A stretch of DNA of 64,000 nucleotides, taken from NCBI GenBank assembly GCA_033391075.1, contig JAWPMV010000001.1, positions 7,316,001-7,380,000 on the forward strand. The letters run 5' to 3'. The notes below the pieces were generated by a model. The model was not told the origin of the DNA. It worked only from the letters and a program-made list of their open reading frames with translations, and made no database searches. The stretch is from Bacteroidia bacterium. Lineage in GTDB: Bacteria; Bacteroidota; Bacteroidia; J057. The translations under genes and the position numbers were made by a program. Below, piece after piece: positions 9,406 to 17,799 of the stretch. How positions within the stretch are numbered: position 1 is the stretch's first letter; the number at the start of each line of letters is the position of its first letter.

Positions 9406-10461
9406 TTATATTTTTCTGTAGGCTGTGCTTTTGCCTTTTCCTGTTTTTTCTATGAGGGATTCACTTTCCAGTAAGCTTAGGTCTCTTTTTAAAGTACTCA
9501 GTGAGGCTTCCGGAAATTTTTGAACGGCATCGCCTATTTTGATTACTCCTCTATCTCGAATGAAGGTAAGCATTTTCTCCTGTCTTTCGTTTAAGATTCC
9601 TCCAATATTCAAATAGTTTGAATATTTCCGTTCGAGTTTGTGTATTAAGGAGTTTAGGGATTGGAAAAAGAAAAACATCCAATCCTGAATAACTTCTTTG
9701 TCAGTAGCTCGGTGTTGTTGAGCATTCATCAAGGCTCGGTAATAGCCAGATTTTTTTTCTTCTACTATATGTTCAAGAGATATATACTGGACAAAGACAT
9801 AGCCGGCTCGCAATAATAAAAGACTTGTTAGTAGGCGCGATAATCTACCATTGCCATCCTGAAAAGGATGAATGGATAAAAACTCATAGATAGCTGTTCC
9901 GATTACAAATAAAGGGTGAAAATTATCTCCAGAAATATGTTCCTGAACCCATGCGATCATTCGCTTCATTTCTATGGGAGTGTCTTTGGGCTCGGTGGTT
10001 TTAAACAATACTCTCTTGCTGCCATCTGGATAGCTGGCCACAACCTGATTTGAAAATTGTTTGTACTTACCTCGATGGTGTTGGTCTTTTTCGCTAAACT
10101 TTAGTAATTGATTGTGTAGGGTAAGAATATTAGCTTCAGTGAAATCAATGAAATCGTATTGAACTAAAATCAATTCAAGCGCCTCATAATACCCTACTAC
10201 TTCTTGTTGTTCTCGGGTCTCAAGTGAAGTGATTTCAACTTCCCTCAATAATTTTTCAACTTCTGCATCTGTTAATGTAGCACCTTCAATTCTTGTCGAA
10301 GAGCCGATGCTTTGTACACTTGCAATGGACCTGAGCTCCCTGAGATAGCGATTGTCTTTTTTTTCTAATAGCTCCCACCTTCCCTGGAACCTATCTATCC
10401 GAGCAGCCAGGGTAAATAACTTTTGGGAAGTTTTAAGGTCAAATTGAAGTTTGTCTTCCAT
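9406..10461 (-). CDS. Fic/DOC family protein with N-terminal inhibitory motif and C-terminal winged helix
   Basis: A 351-residue protein if begun at the ATG near 10461; an upstream TTG (10653) would add 64 residues that look like translated promoter repeats and is rejected. Residues 198-209 are the full Fic signature HPFQDGNGRLSR, expected to transfer AMP from ATP to a target hydroxyl. Residues 55-60 (STRIEG) match the (S/T)xxxE(G/N) inhibitory helix motif, placed N-terminal as in class II Fic proteins, so basal activity should be self-restrained. The last ~65 residues look like a DeoR/wHTH DNA-binding domain (STLKRDLSLLES). The gene heads a likely two-gene operon with cyclase paralogue 4. 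Target protein unknown; a toxin role is possible, but no antitoxin gene is adjacent. Confidence 0.9.
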   Translation of the reverse strand: MEDKLQFDLKTSQKLFTLAARIDRFQGRWELLEKKDNRYLRELRSIASVQSIGSSTRIEGATLTDAEVEKLLREVEITSLETREQQEVVGYYEALELILVQYDFIDFTEANILTLHNQLLKFSEKDQHHRGKYKQFSNQVVASYPDGSKRVLFKTTEPKDTPIEMKRMIAWVQEHISGDNFHPLFVIGTAIYEFLSIHPFQDGNGRLSRLLTSLLLLRAGYVFVQYISLEHIVEEKKSGYYRALMNAQQHRATDKEVIQDWMFFFFQSLNSLIHKLERKYSNYLNIGGILNERQEKMLTFIRDRGVIKIGDAVQKFPEASLSTLKRDLSLLESESLIEKTGKGKSTAYRKI

Positions 10462-10478
10462 ATGTTGAGCCAAGTGTG

Positions 10479-10562
10479 GGCTAAATTGAGCTGAATATTT
10501 TAAATATAGAAATAAATGGGCTAATATGAGCTGTAAAATATAGAAATGAGCTAAAAAGACCT
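10479..10562. promoter_or_regulatory. three copies of a 15-bp motif upstream of the Fic gene (candidate operators)
   Basis: On the plus strand the copies read GGGCTAAATTGAGCT (10479-10493), GGGCTAATATGAGCT (10518-10532) and GAGCTAAAAAGACCT (10548-10562). Each is an imperfect palindrome, and AAATATAGAAAT recurs between them. They lie 17-100 bp upstream of the preferred Fic start. The winged-helix tail of the Fic protein makes autoregulation a natural guess. Positions may be off by one base. Confidence 0.45.
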
Positions 10563-10755
10563 GAATTTGATCTGTGGATATACCTAACAGAAATCCTACT
10601 CTCCAATTTTTCCTTCCCTGGGTTTTCAATTGAGCATGCTGAGTTATCTTCAAAAGTAAATGAGAATGTCATTCCCCGCTTAGAGATTGAGTAAAGAGAA
10701 GAATTTCGGTTCTTTGAAATTTCTGTCCATCTTTAGAGAGAAAGAACCATACAAA

Positions 10756-11892
10756 ATGAAACGCCTATTGCTCTCCTTCATCTTCCTTTGGATAAGTATA
10801 TCGCTTTTCGCCCAAAAAGAAGAATCCACATTCCCTACTTTTCACTTCCACCTTCATGCCCTCGATTTTCAAAAACTGATTGAAAGCAAAGGCCAGAAGT
10901 TTGAAATCAAACCCATACAGGCCCAGTTGAATGAGGAGGAAATTCAGATCGAAAAGATTCGCATCCGAGGAAAATCTTCTCTCCACTTCAGTCGGAAGAG
11001 TTTTAGCATACATCTGTCAAAAAATAAGGAGCTGAAATTTTCCTCTTCATCCAAAGCCTTTCGAAAATTTTACCTGATGAGTTTGTCCATGGACAAATTT
11101 GATTACTACAATCGGCTGGCTTTTCAGTGCATGGCTGAGATCGGTATTTTCCCTTTGGACTACCGCTATGCTCAGCTGATGATCAACGAAGAAGATCAGG
11201 GGACCTATTTTTTTGTGGAGAAGCCGGATGAATATGTTCTGAAGGATCTCAAAGCAAGTTACCTCATGCGGAGGGGAGAATATAGCCAGGCAGATGATAT
11301 CGAATGGGCAAAAGGACTCTCTAAGGCTGAGGCAAAATCCTATCAGAAAAAATACCTGGAAATCAAACGAATCTGTAAGCAGTATGAAGGAGGAGAGCTT
11401 CAGGAAAAATTGTCCGCATTAATCGATCTTCCTGCCTACATGAAATGGCTGGCCTTCAATTATTGGATCAATAATGGAGACTATAATGATGAGATTTTCT
11501 TTTATGTGAAGCATGAAAACTCTGTTCCCCTTTTCTCTATTCTTCCCTGGGACTATGATGACATTTTTGCGGAAGGTCCGCATGAGGGTTGGACAATCCG
11601 AAATAAACGAATCAAGGATGCGCTGATCTTTTCCAGTGAGGATTATTTGGGCAGGAAAATCGCCAGCGATCCCATGCTTTATGCTCAATACCTCGAAGTG
11701 CTGGAAGAAGTGATTGCGAAACTTTCGGAGGAAAAACTGAAAGAGATTTTCGGAGAAATTAGAGAAGAATTGAAGGAATTGGACAAGTACCAGAAGGGAG
11801 ATCTCCTGATGGGAAGACTGAAGGACTTAGATGAAAAGTTTGAATTTATGATGGCCAAACGAGCAGAAATGCAATTGATGATGAAGAAATAG
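10756..11892 (+). CDS. secreted CotH-like kinase family protein
   Basis: A 378-residue protein starting at the ATG at 10756, which directly yields a signal peptide (MKRLLLSFIFLWISISLFAQ); an upstream in-frame start at 10687 would bury it. The mature part resembles CotH family proteins, which have an atypical protein-kinase fold: IRIRGKSSLHFSRKSF matches the family's RGxSS...KKSF stretch, and LPWDYDDIF matches the WDxDD metal-binding stretch. CotH of Bacillus phosphorylates spore-coat proteins; in Bacteroidota such proteins are exported and their substrates are generally unknown. The gene stands alone, convergent with the hydrolase at 11927, and a perfect 15-bp inverted repeat overlaps its stop codon. 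Confidence 0.82.
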   Translation: MKRLLLSFIFLWISISLFAQKEESTFPTFHFHLHALDFQKLIESKGQKFEIKPIQAQLNEEEIQIEKIRIRGKSSLHFSRKSFSIHLSKNKELKFSSSSKAFRKFYLMSLSMDKFDYYNRLAFQCMAEIGIFPLDYRYAQLMINEEDQGTYFFVEKPDEYVLKDLKASYLMRRGEYSQADDIEWAKGLSKAEAKSYQKKYLEIKRICKQYEGGELQEKLSALIDLPAYMKWLAFNYWINNGDYNDEIFFYVKHENSVPLFSILPWDYDDIFAEGPHEGWTIRNKRIKDALIFSSEDYLGRKIASDPMLYAQYLEVLEEVIAKLSEEKLKEIFGEIREELKELDKYQKGDLLMGRLKDLDEKFEFMMAKRAEMQLMMKK

Positions 11893-11912
11893 ATTCCTCA
11901 TCATCAATTGCA
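11870..11912. terminator. 15-bp perfect inverted repeat between convergent genes
   Basis: The left arm 11870-11884 (TGCAATTGATGATGA) pairs perfectly with the right arm 11898-11912 across a 13-nt loop that contains the CotH-like gene's stop codon. It has no strong T-run on the plus strand. The hairpin lies 15 bp before the end of the convergent gene at 11927, so it probably ends or protects both transcripts. Confidence 0.5.
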
Positions 11913-11926
11913 CTCATTGCTAAGGC

Positions 11927-13828
11927 TTATCGTTCGATCTGCTTCTGAACGATCGGTAATCTAATGCTGCTAGGGTGAGCTGCGCTATGGAAAATTTTAT
12001 TGCGAGCAACAACCGCATCTTTTTCATCGAAGTTATTTCCACCTGTATTCAGGTTGCGGGTGAATCGGGGGAAATTGCTGCTGGAAATTTCGATGCGAAT
12101 GCGATGCCCTTTTTCAAAATAGTTACTGGTCGACATGGGCGTCATTTCCAGTTTATAGACTTCGCCCTCTTCCATAAAAACTTCCTTATCATAGCCTTCT
12201 CTGAATCGAGCTCTTTGAATGGTTTCATCCAGATTGTAGGCTTTCCCATCTGGATACACATCCAAAATCTTGATGGTGAAATCTGTATCCCTGGCATCTG
12301 ATCCTACAAAAAGGCTCGTTTCGATAAAACCACTGACTTCTATGCCTTCCTCCAGAGGTTCGGAAGTATAGACCAGGATATCATTTCTGACTTCCATTTT
12401 TTGTTGGTCGAAAGAACCGCCCTGAATGGCATTGCCTGTACAACAAACATTTCCACCATAGGATTTTACCGGATTCATGGGATCATAGGTGAAAGCATCC
12501 TCCGGGGATTTTTTGGAGGGCTTATCGGTCGAAAGTTTGCCATCGCCATAGAGACTATTGGCACTGCCCCCACTGGACAAATAAAAGCTTGTCATCTCAG
12601 CTGTCGCGGGTGGCCATTGTTCGGCCTGGTTCCACTTGTTGATGCCCATGGTGTAGTATTGGACCCGAGGCGTTTTTTCTTTAAAGCCATTTTCTTCTCC
12701 TTTCAACCACATATCGAACCAGGCATAGATTTGCTCATCATAATTGAGGCGGGCATCTCCGACTGATCGTTCGCCGACGATGGTATTTTCAGTGGCACGT
12801 GTATAGCGACAATGTAGGGTAGGGGCAATGACGAGGTATTGATTGTCGGCCACTTCTTTGTCTTCGATATTATTGCGGACGTGATTGAAAAGGGCCAGAT
12901 TGGGGCTGATAGAAACGTCATACCAGGAGGCGAACCAAAAACTGGGAACGCCAAACCCCATATCGTCATGGTACAAACCGCCTTCGTACCAGCCTTTGTC
13001 ATTGGGTTTGCGGAGGATCATTTTGTCGTAAACCTCGGCTTTGCCGTTAACGTTTTTGATGATTTCAGTAACGGGCAGGTGCTCCAAGGCTATGGACATA
13101 TCCACTGGCGGATTTTCGGGAGCCAGATCATAATATCGCGAAATGCGAATCAGGTCTTCCTGAGAAGCCCCAGCGGGAATGCGCGGTTTGAATTTGTCAT
13201 GTTCTACCCCATAAAGCCAGGAAGTAAAGAGCATCTGTTGAGCGCCTCCTCTATACCAATTGCCTTGTTCGAAGTATTTACCTACTCTTCCCACACCGGC
13301 TCCATATCCTTGTGGAACCATGGCTGCATGTGCGGGGTGATCCAAAGCTGCAACCGCCATTTGCCATTCGGCTGTAGAGGAACAACCTAGTGTACCGATT
13401 TTCCCATTAGACCAGGATTGTTCTTTCATCCAACTAAAAGCATCGTATCCATCTGTCAGCGGAACTCCCAGTATGTCCCATTCTCCTTCAGAAAAATAGC
13501 GCCCTCTTTCATTCTGAACCACATAGGCATAACCTCTCTTTACCGCTTCATACGCTCTTTGAGCTGTACGTGTAGTTTTCTTCCCATCTCTCCATGTATT
13601 GAAATTGTAAGGCGTACGGGAGAAAATAATAGGCACGGCTTGATCTGTCTTGGGACGATAAATATCTGTAGCGAGCCTTTTACCATCGCGCATGGGCATC
13701 ATGACTTTCTGGTCGATGATGGCGATCTCTTCCAGCTTTTCCCAAATGTCGGATTGAGCCATTGATTGGGTAAAGCTGCTAATCAATATGCAGATAAGGA
13801 CTGCGTAGTAGTGAATAGTTTTTTTCAT
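11927..13828 (-). CDS. CocE/NonD family hydrolase (S15-type X-Pro dipeptidyl-peptidase/cocaine-esterase fold)
   Basis: A 633-residue protein with a 25-residue signal peptide ([25 protein letters not shown]). The alpha/beta-hydrolase part opens with [18 protein letters not shown], typical of the CocE/NonD family. The nucleophile is probably S150 in [10 protein letters not shown]; residues about 480-620 form the family's C-terminal jelly-roll domain ([25 protein letters not shown]). Known members cleave esters, beta-lactam acyl groups, glutaryl amides or X-Pro peptides; the substrate here cannot be told from sequence. It acts outside the inner membrane. It is convergent with the CotH-like gene and has no obvious operon partner. 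Confidence 0.88.
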   Translation of the reverse strand: MKKTIHYYAVLICILISSFTQSMAQSDIWEKLEEIAIIDQKVMMPMRDGKRLATDIYRPKTDQAVPIIFSRTPYNFNTWRDGKKTTRTAQRAYEAVKRGYAYVVQNERGRYFSEGEWDILGVPLTDGYDAFSWMKEQSWSNGKIGTLGCSSTAEWQMAVAALDHPAHAAMVPQGYGAGVGRVGKYFEQGNWYRGGAQQMLFTSWLYGVEHDKFKPRIPAGASQEDLIRISRYYDLAPENPPVDMSIALEHLPVTEIIKNVNGKAEVYDKMILRKPNDKGWYEGGLYHDDMGFGVPSFWFASWYDVSISPNLALFNHVRNNIEDKEVADNQYLVIAPTLHCRYTRATENTIVGERSVGDARLNYDEQIYAWFDMWLKGEENGFKEKTPRVQYYTMGINKWNQAEQWPPATAEMTSFYLSSGGSANSLYGDGKLSTDKPSKKSPEDAFTYDPMNPVKSYGGNVCCTGNAIQGGSFDQQKMEVRNDILVYTSEPLEEGIEVSGFIETSLFVGSDARDTDFTIKILDVYPDGKAYNLDETIQRARFREGYDKEVFMEEGEVYKLEMTPMSTSNYFEKGHRIRIEISSSNFPRFTRNLNTGGNNFDEKDAVVARNKIFHSAAHPSSIRLPIVQKQIER

Positions 13829-14097
13829 AAGCGTGTTGATATTTCTAATCTCTATAAAGATACTAAATGGATTTTCTTGTTCTTTTTTGGCAGCAATTCC
13901 TTCGATTCCTCAGGACAGGAGTCAGCAAAAACTGCCAAGCTTTTAAAGCAGCCCCTTTGTCCAGCCCCGACCACCAAAACTTACAGGCCAGTGTGCTAAG
14001 GTATATTCGTATGGTTTATTTGTATTATTAGATCTACTCAACCAAAAATACCTGCACTTGCGCTTGATACTTGCTCTTGTACTTTTCTTCCTCTCCT

Positions 14098-14814
14098 TTA
14101 CCTCACCAACTTCTCGATCTCCGGCGGCAGTTTGCGATCTCCCCACTCGAAGCAAACCTCATGTACATTGCTTGCCCTGCCGGTAGCTGCAGTCATTCCC
14201 CAATACACATAAGATTTCCCCTGAAAGACATCCTGAATCAGATCAATATTCTTGCTGATGATTTCTTTGCTGTCGAGCTTAACAGAAAGCCATTTGGCAA
14301 CTGGATCCCAGGAAACGCCAAAGCTATGTCGTTTACAATCTTCAATATTCTTGATTTTGTAGGGTTGAGTAATCTGGTAATAATGGCCTACCCGTCCGTG
14401 AAACATCAGGGCCAGATGATCCTCTGCTGGATCGTACAAATGATTGTTTTGCCAGGTATCTATTTCGATGCCCATAGAGGGAACCAAACCGGCAAATCCC
14501 TGTCCTTCTCCTACGTACCCGGTTTGAGATCGACGAGGAGTCATGACGAAGACCATTCCATCTGCTCCTTCTCCATCATTGCAGCCTGCTTTTATCATTA
14601 GTTTAAAACTGAAAGGCTTTCGCAAATTGACAGCATGTTTGTACCAGATAGAGCCCGTAGAATAAGGTTCATCTTCGGTTAGTCTCAGACAATTTTCCAG
14701 GGTACGATAGGTTTGTCCTTGCGGAATAAAGTCCTGAATTCGCGGACGCCAGTCCGGACTTCCCAGACTAAGCAAAAAGAGGAGTAGGAGAGAAGCAGGA
14801 GTAGAAAGGGTCAT
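14098..14814 (-). CDS. secreted L-type lectin-domain protein
   Basis: A 238-residue protein with an N-terminal signal peptide (MTLSTPASLLLLFLLSLGSP). The mature chain looks like a legume/L-type lectin sandwich: LRLTEDEPYSTGSIWY at the start, GADGMVFVMTP in the middle, then GQGFAGLVPSMGIEIDTWQN and DHLALMFHG, which match the metal- and sugar-binding strands of this fold. It likely binds a glycan at the cell surface or in the periplasm. It has no catalytic domain or sorting tail. The gene is alone on its strand, divergent from the peroxidase gene at 14961. Confidence 0.8.
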   Translation of the reverse strand: MTLSTPASLLLLFLLSLGSPDWRPRIQDFIPQGQTYRTLENCLRLTEDEPYSTGSIWYKHAVNLRKPFSFKLMIKAGCNDGEGADGMVFVMTPRRSQTGYVGEGQGFAGLVPSMGIEIDTWQNNHLYDPAEDHLALMFHGRVGHYYQITQPYKIKNIEDCKRHSFGVSWDPVAKWLSVKLDSKEIISKNIDLIQDVFQGKSYVYWGMTAATGRASNVHEVCFEWGDRKLPPEIEKLVR

Positions 14815-14960
14815 GACAGCCAGGATTTAGGATTGAGCTTTCTTAAGATACAAAATATCCCAGAGGATTGTTTGTTTATTCTGCTGGATAAAGAGAATGA
14901 GAAAAATCAGTTCATAGAAAGAAAATAAACCCCAAATCCTGTGTATTTTTAAGGATAGAC

Positions 14961-16217
14961 ATGAGCTACGGAGCTACCCTTTTTCCCAAGATTCTACCCT
15001 TTAGCAGGACATCCCTGTTGAAAGGCCTGAACTGTATGATTCTTTTTTCTCTGGCTATGCTTGCCTTTTCTTGCATGGAAGAGGAAGGAAGGAGAAAAAA
15101 TCGCCCTTCCAAAGCCGAAAGGCATAGACAACTCAGAGATTCCCTGGCTCATTTCTCTGCCTTACCCCAAAAGGTGAAACATCCTGCTGACAATCCATCT
15201 TCTCCTGAGAAGATCAAGCTGGGCAGAATTCTCTTTTTTGATCCCATTTTATCCGGTAATAAGGATGTGGCTTGTGCTACTTGCCATCACCCCTCCAATG
15301 CCTTTGCGGAAAGTCTGGACATCTCCGTGGGAGTAAATGGGCAGGGCTTTGGGCATAAAAGAAATTTCCAGCAACCCAATGATATTCCCTTTACCAAAAG
15401 AAATTCTCAGACGGTATTAAATACAGCTTTCAACGGCATCAATTTCCGAAACCGATATGATCCTGCTCTGGCGCCTATGTTCTGGGATGTTCGGGCAGAA
15501 AGTTTAGAAAAACAAGCCCTGGAGCCCATAAAATCCCTGGAAGAAATGAGAGGAAGGGCTTATTCGGAAGATGCGATCCTGGAGGAAGTCATCCATCGAC
15601 TCAAAGAAATAGAAGAATATCAGGAGCTTTTTTCGGCTGCTTTTGGAAGGAAACATGCGATCACTCAGGAAAACCTCGGCAAGGCTATTGCTTGTTATGA
15701 ACGTACTTTATTGACCAACAATTCTCGTTTTGACCGATATATGCGAGGAGAAGAATCAGCCATTTCCCTTTCGGAGAAAGAGGGCTTTGATCAATTCATT
15801 CAATCAGGTTGTGGGAGTTGTCATAATGGGCCGATGTTCTCGGATTTTCAGGAGCATATTCTGGGGGTGCCCGACAATCCAAAATTGGGCTATAGCGATA
15901 GCGGGATTGATAGCACTTACGCCTTTCGAACTCCCAGTCTTCGCAATTTGAGATTCACCTTCCCCTACATGCATAATGGTAGCCTCAAATCCCTCGAAAG
16001 AGTCCTGGAATTTTATGAAGACATAGCGGGAGGTAAGGAAAGGAATCCCCTTGTCAGCAAAGCCATGATTGATCCTCTGGCCCGTGAGATTGATTTACGA
16101 GTAAAAGAAATGGGCCCCATCATTTCATTCCTCAATACCCTCAATGATGAGAGCTTTGATAAGACAGTTCCGGAAAGGGTTCCTAGTGGATTGTCTGTTG
16201 GGGGTAATATTCATTAA
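14961..16217 (+). CDS. di-heme cytochrome c peroxidase (CcpA/MauG family)
   Basis: A 418-residue protein with two c-type heme motifs, CATCH at 105-109 and CGSCH at 284-288, spaced as in bacterial di-heme cytochrome c peroxidases. It also has LGRILFFDPILSG before the first motif and FRTPSLRNLRFTFPYMHNGS after the second, both family hallmarks. The N-terminus has a lipobox (MLAFSC at 33-38), so it is an outer- or inner-membrane lipoprotein that reduces H2O2 or a related substrate in the periplasm. An internal ATG at 15036 would give a shorter signal peptide; the upstream ATG is preceded by AAGGA at a reasonable distance. No MauG-type partner genes are near. Confidence 0.92.
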   Translation: MSYGATLFPKILPFSRTSLLKGLNCMILFSLAMLAFSCMEEEGRRKNRPSKAERHRQLRDSLAHFSALPQKVKHPADNPSSPEKIKLGRILFFDPILSGNKDVACATCHHPSNAFAESLDISVGVNGQGFGHKRNFQQPNDIPFTKRNSQTVLNTAFNGINFRNRYDPALAPMFWDVRAESLEKQALEPIKSLEEMRGRAYSEDAILEEVIHRLKEIEEYQELFSAAFGRKHAITQENLGKAIACYERTLLTNNSRFDRYMRGEESAISLSEKEGFDQFIQSGCGSCHNGPMFSDFQEHILGVPDNPKLGYSDSGIDSTYAFRTPSLRNLRFTFPYMHNGSLKSLERVLEFYEDIAGGKERNPLVSKAMIDPLAREIDLRVKEMGPIISFLNTLNDESFDKTVPERVPSGLSVGGNIH

Positions 16218-16669
16218 GAGTTTCTTCTTCTTTTCCTTAGATGAAAAGAAGCAAAAATCAAGCTGCTGCAAAGCCTCGCGCAGTCCGGCCCCCGCACCCG
16301 ATGCAGCAGCGGAGCCCCGGCGCGCAGAGGGACGATGTGTTAGGGTATTAGGGTGTTAGTGTATTGGCGTTGAGATTTTATGAATTAATCTTTGATTGAT
16401 TCCAATTGCTGTAGCCGCAGATTGCTATCTGCGGCAATGAAATCCCGTATCCGCCCATCCCACCACCCAGGCGTGCAGGCTCGGCAGCGCCAATCGGGAA
16501 AAGGGGCGGCTGAGGGTGGCTGGTTCTTGGCGCTGCGATTTTTGACTCCATCTTTTTCTAAAAAAGATGGAAATACACCCTAAAAACCCCCTCATCAAAA
16601 AACTAAAAAACAGCTAATTGCTAAATAAGCTCCTTATTTCGTAGCTTTTAAAAACAGAGAAAGCTCAAA
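16218..16669. repeat. 452-bp intergenic block: GC-rich, hairpin-bounded, probably a dispersed non-coding element
   Basis: No convincing gene lies here. The block opens with a 9-bp stem-loop (16227-16235 with 16243-16251) and ends near a 10-bp perfect stem with a 3-nt loop (16548-16557 with 16561-16570). Between them base composition jumps to GC-rich (16270-16330 and 16440-16540), unlike all neighbouring genes. It also contains a perfect 8-bp stem (16414-16421 with 16428-16435) and a run of GTGTTAGGGTATTAGGGTGT-like short repeats near 16337. The first hairpin can serve as terminator of the peroxidase gene. Confidence 0.5.
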
Positions 16670-17770
16670 ATGGAACTACCTACTACGCAATCCAATCGTT
16701 TGTTGTCCCTGGATTTCTTTCGGGGAATGACCATGTTTTTACTTATTGGCGAATTTACAGGCATATTCGAAGCGCTGGTCGATCCTGTTTTTGAAGGGGG
16801 AATCATTCATGCTTTTGCCATGCAATTTCATCACCATCCCTGGAACGGCTTACGATTCTGGGACCTGATTCAGCCTTTTTTCATGTTTATCGTAGGCGTA
16901 GCCATTCCTTTTTCGGTGAGAAATCGGGAAAAGAAAGGGGAAGATAATTCGAGCTTAACGAAGCATGCCTTCAAACGAGCTTTATTACTCTTATTGCTCG
17001 GTTGGGCCTTGTACTGCATTGGTCCGGGAAGGATCACCTTTCGCTTTCAAAATGTCCTCGCTCAATTATCAGTTACCTATTTGGTCGCCTTTTTATTGAG
17101 GAATAAAAGCTGGCAAATCCAGCTGGGCATCAGTTTAGGTATACTACTATTAACGGAGATTATTTACCGGACTTTTGGGGTAGCGGGTTTTGATCAGGCC
17201 TATACGCCGGATCAGAATTTTGGTGCATATGTGGATCTCCTCATTTCGGGCGAACTTTCCGGTGGACATTGGGTTTCTTTTAATGCCATTCCTACAACGG
17301 CACATAGCATTTGGGGCGTATTGGTGGGTATGCTTTTGATGAGCGATAAAAGCAGTAAAGAAAAACTGAAGGTCTTATTGATTGCAGGTTTTGCAGGAGT
17401 GGTTTTGGGTTATGCACTTGATCCCATAATTCCTATCATCAAAAGAATCAGTACAAGTTCATTTGTAATTGTAAGTGGAGGCTGGTCTGTTCTGGCAATG
17501 GCTTTATGTTATTGGCTGATCGATGTAAAGGGAGTTAAGAAATGGGTGCCTCCTTTTGCCATCGTAGGTATGAATCCCCTCTTCATTTACCTCTTTGCGC
17601 ATGTGGGAGGAGCTGCTTTGATTAAAAGTATGGTTAAACCTTTTACCTATGCATTCTCAGGCATCATTACAGAAATAGGCGCCGAGATTTTGACAACCTC
17701 CATCGTCTGGTATCTGCTCTGGTACATCTGCTATTGGCTGTACAAAAAAGAAATATTCATCAGAATTTAA
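16670..17770 (+). CDS. DUF5009/NagX-like multi-pass membrane acyltransferase homologue
   Basis: A 366-residue integral membrane protein with about ten hydrophobic helices. The opening RLLSLDFFRGMTMFLL and the stretch FWDLIQPFFMFIVGVAIPFS are typical of the DUF5009 / heparan-alpha-glucosaminide N-acetyltransferase-related family found next to sugar-utilisation genes in Bacteroidota. Members are thought to move or acetylate sugars at the inner membrane; the function of this one is not established. Its last 37 bases overlap a longer reading of the next gene, but the preferred start of that gene (17800) lies 29 bp downstream, suggesting co-transcription. Confidence 0.78.
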   Translation: MELPTTQSNRLLSLDFFRGMTMFLLIGEFTGIFEALVDPVFEGGIIHAFAMQFHHHPWNGLRFWDLIQPFFMFIVGVAIPFSVRNREKKGEDNSSLTKHAFKRALLLLLLGWALYCIGPGRITFRFQNVLAQLSVTYLVAFLLRNKSWQIQLGISLGILLLTEIIYRTFGVAGFDQAYTPDQNFGAYVDLLISGELSGGHWVSFNAIPTTAHSIWGVLVGMLLMSDKSSKEKLKVLLIAGFAGVVLGYALDPIIPIIKRISTSSFVIVSGGWSVLAMALCYWLIDVKGVKKWVPPFAIVGMNPLFIYLFAHVGGAALIKSMVKPFTYAFSGIITEIGAEILTTSIVWYLLWYICYWLYKKEIFIRI

Positions 17771-17799
17771 TCCCTTTCTCCCTGGACAATACTATAGAC

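Noticed and set aside
8983-9474. 163-codon plus-strand open frame opposite cyclase paralogue 4
   Set aside because: Shorter versions occur opposite the other paralogues at the same place, so it is a by-product of the conserved cyclase codons.
10462-10653. N-terminal extension of Fic from a TTG start
   Set aside because: It translates the repeated operator-like motifs into a low-complexity hydrophobic segment; family members start near the chosen ATG.
14071-14601. 176-codon plus-strand frame opposite the lectin gene
   Set aside because: The minus strand encodes a signal peptide and lectin motifs; the plus frame has none.
16144-16583. Two open frames across the GC-rich intergenic block
   Set aside because: Arg/Ala/Ser/Pro-rich translations with no family resemblance, crossing hairpins; typical of GC-rich non-coding DNA.
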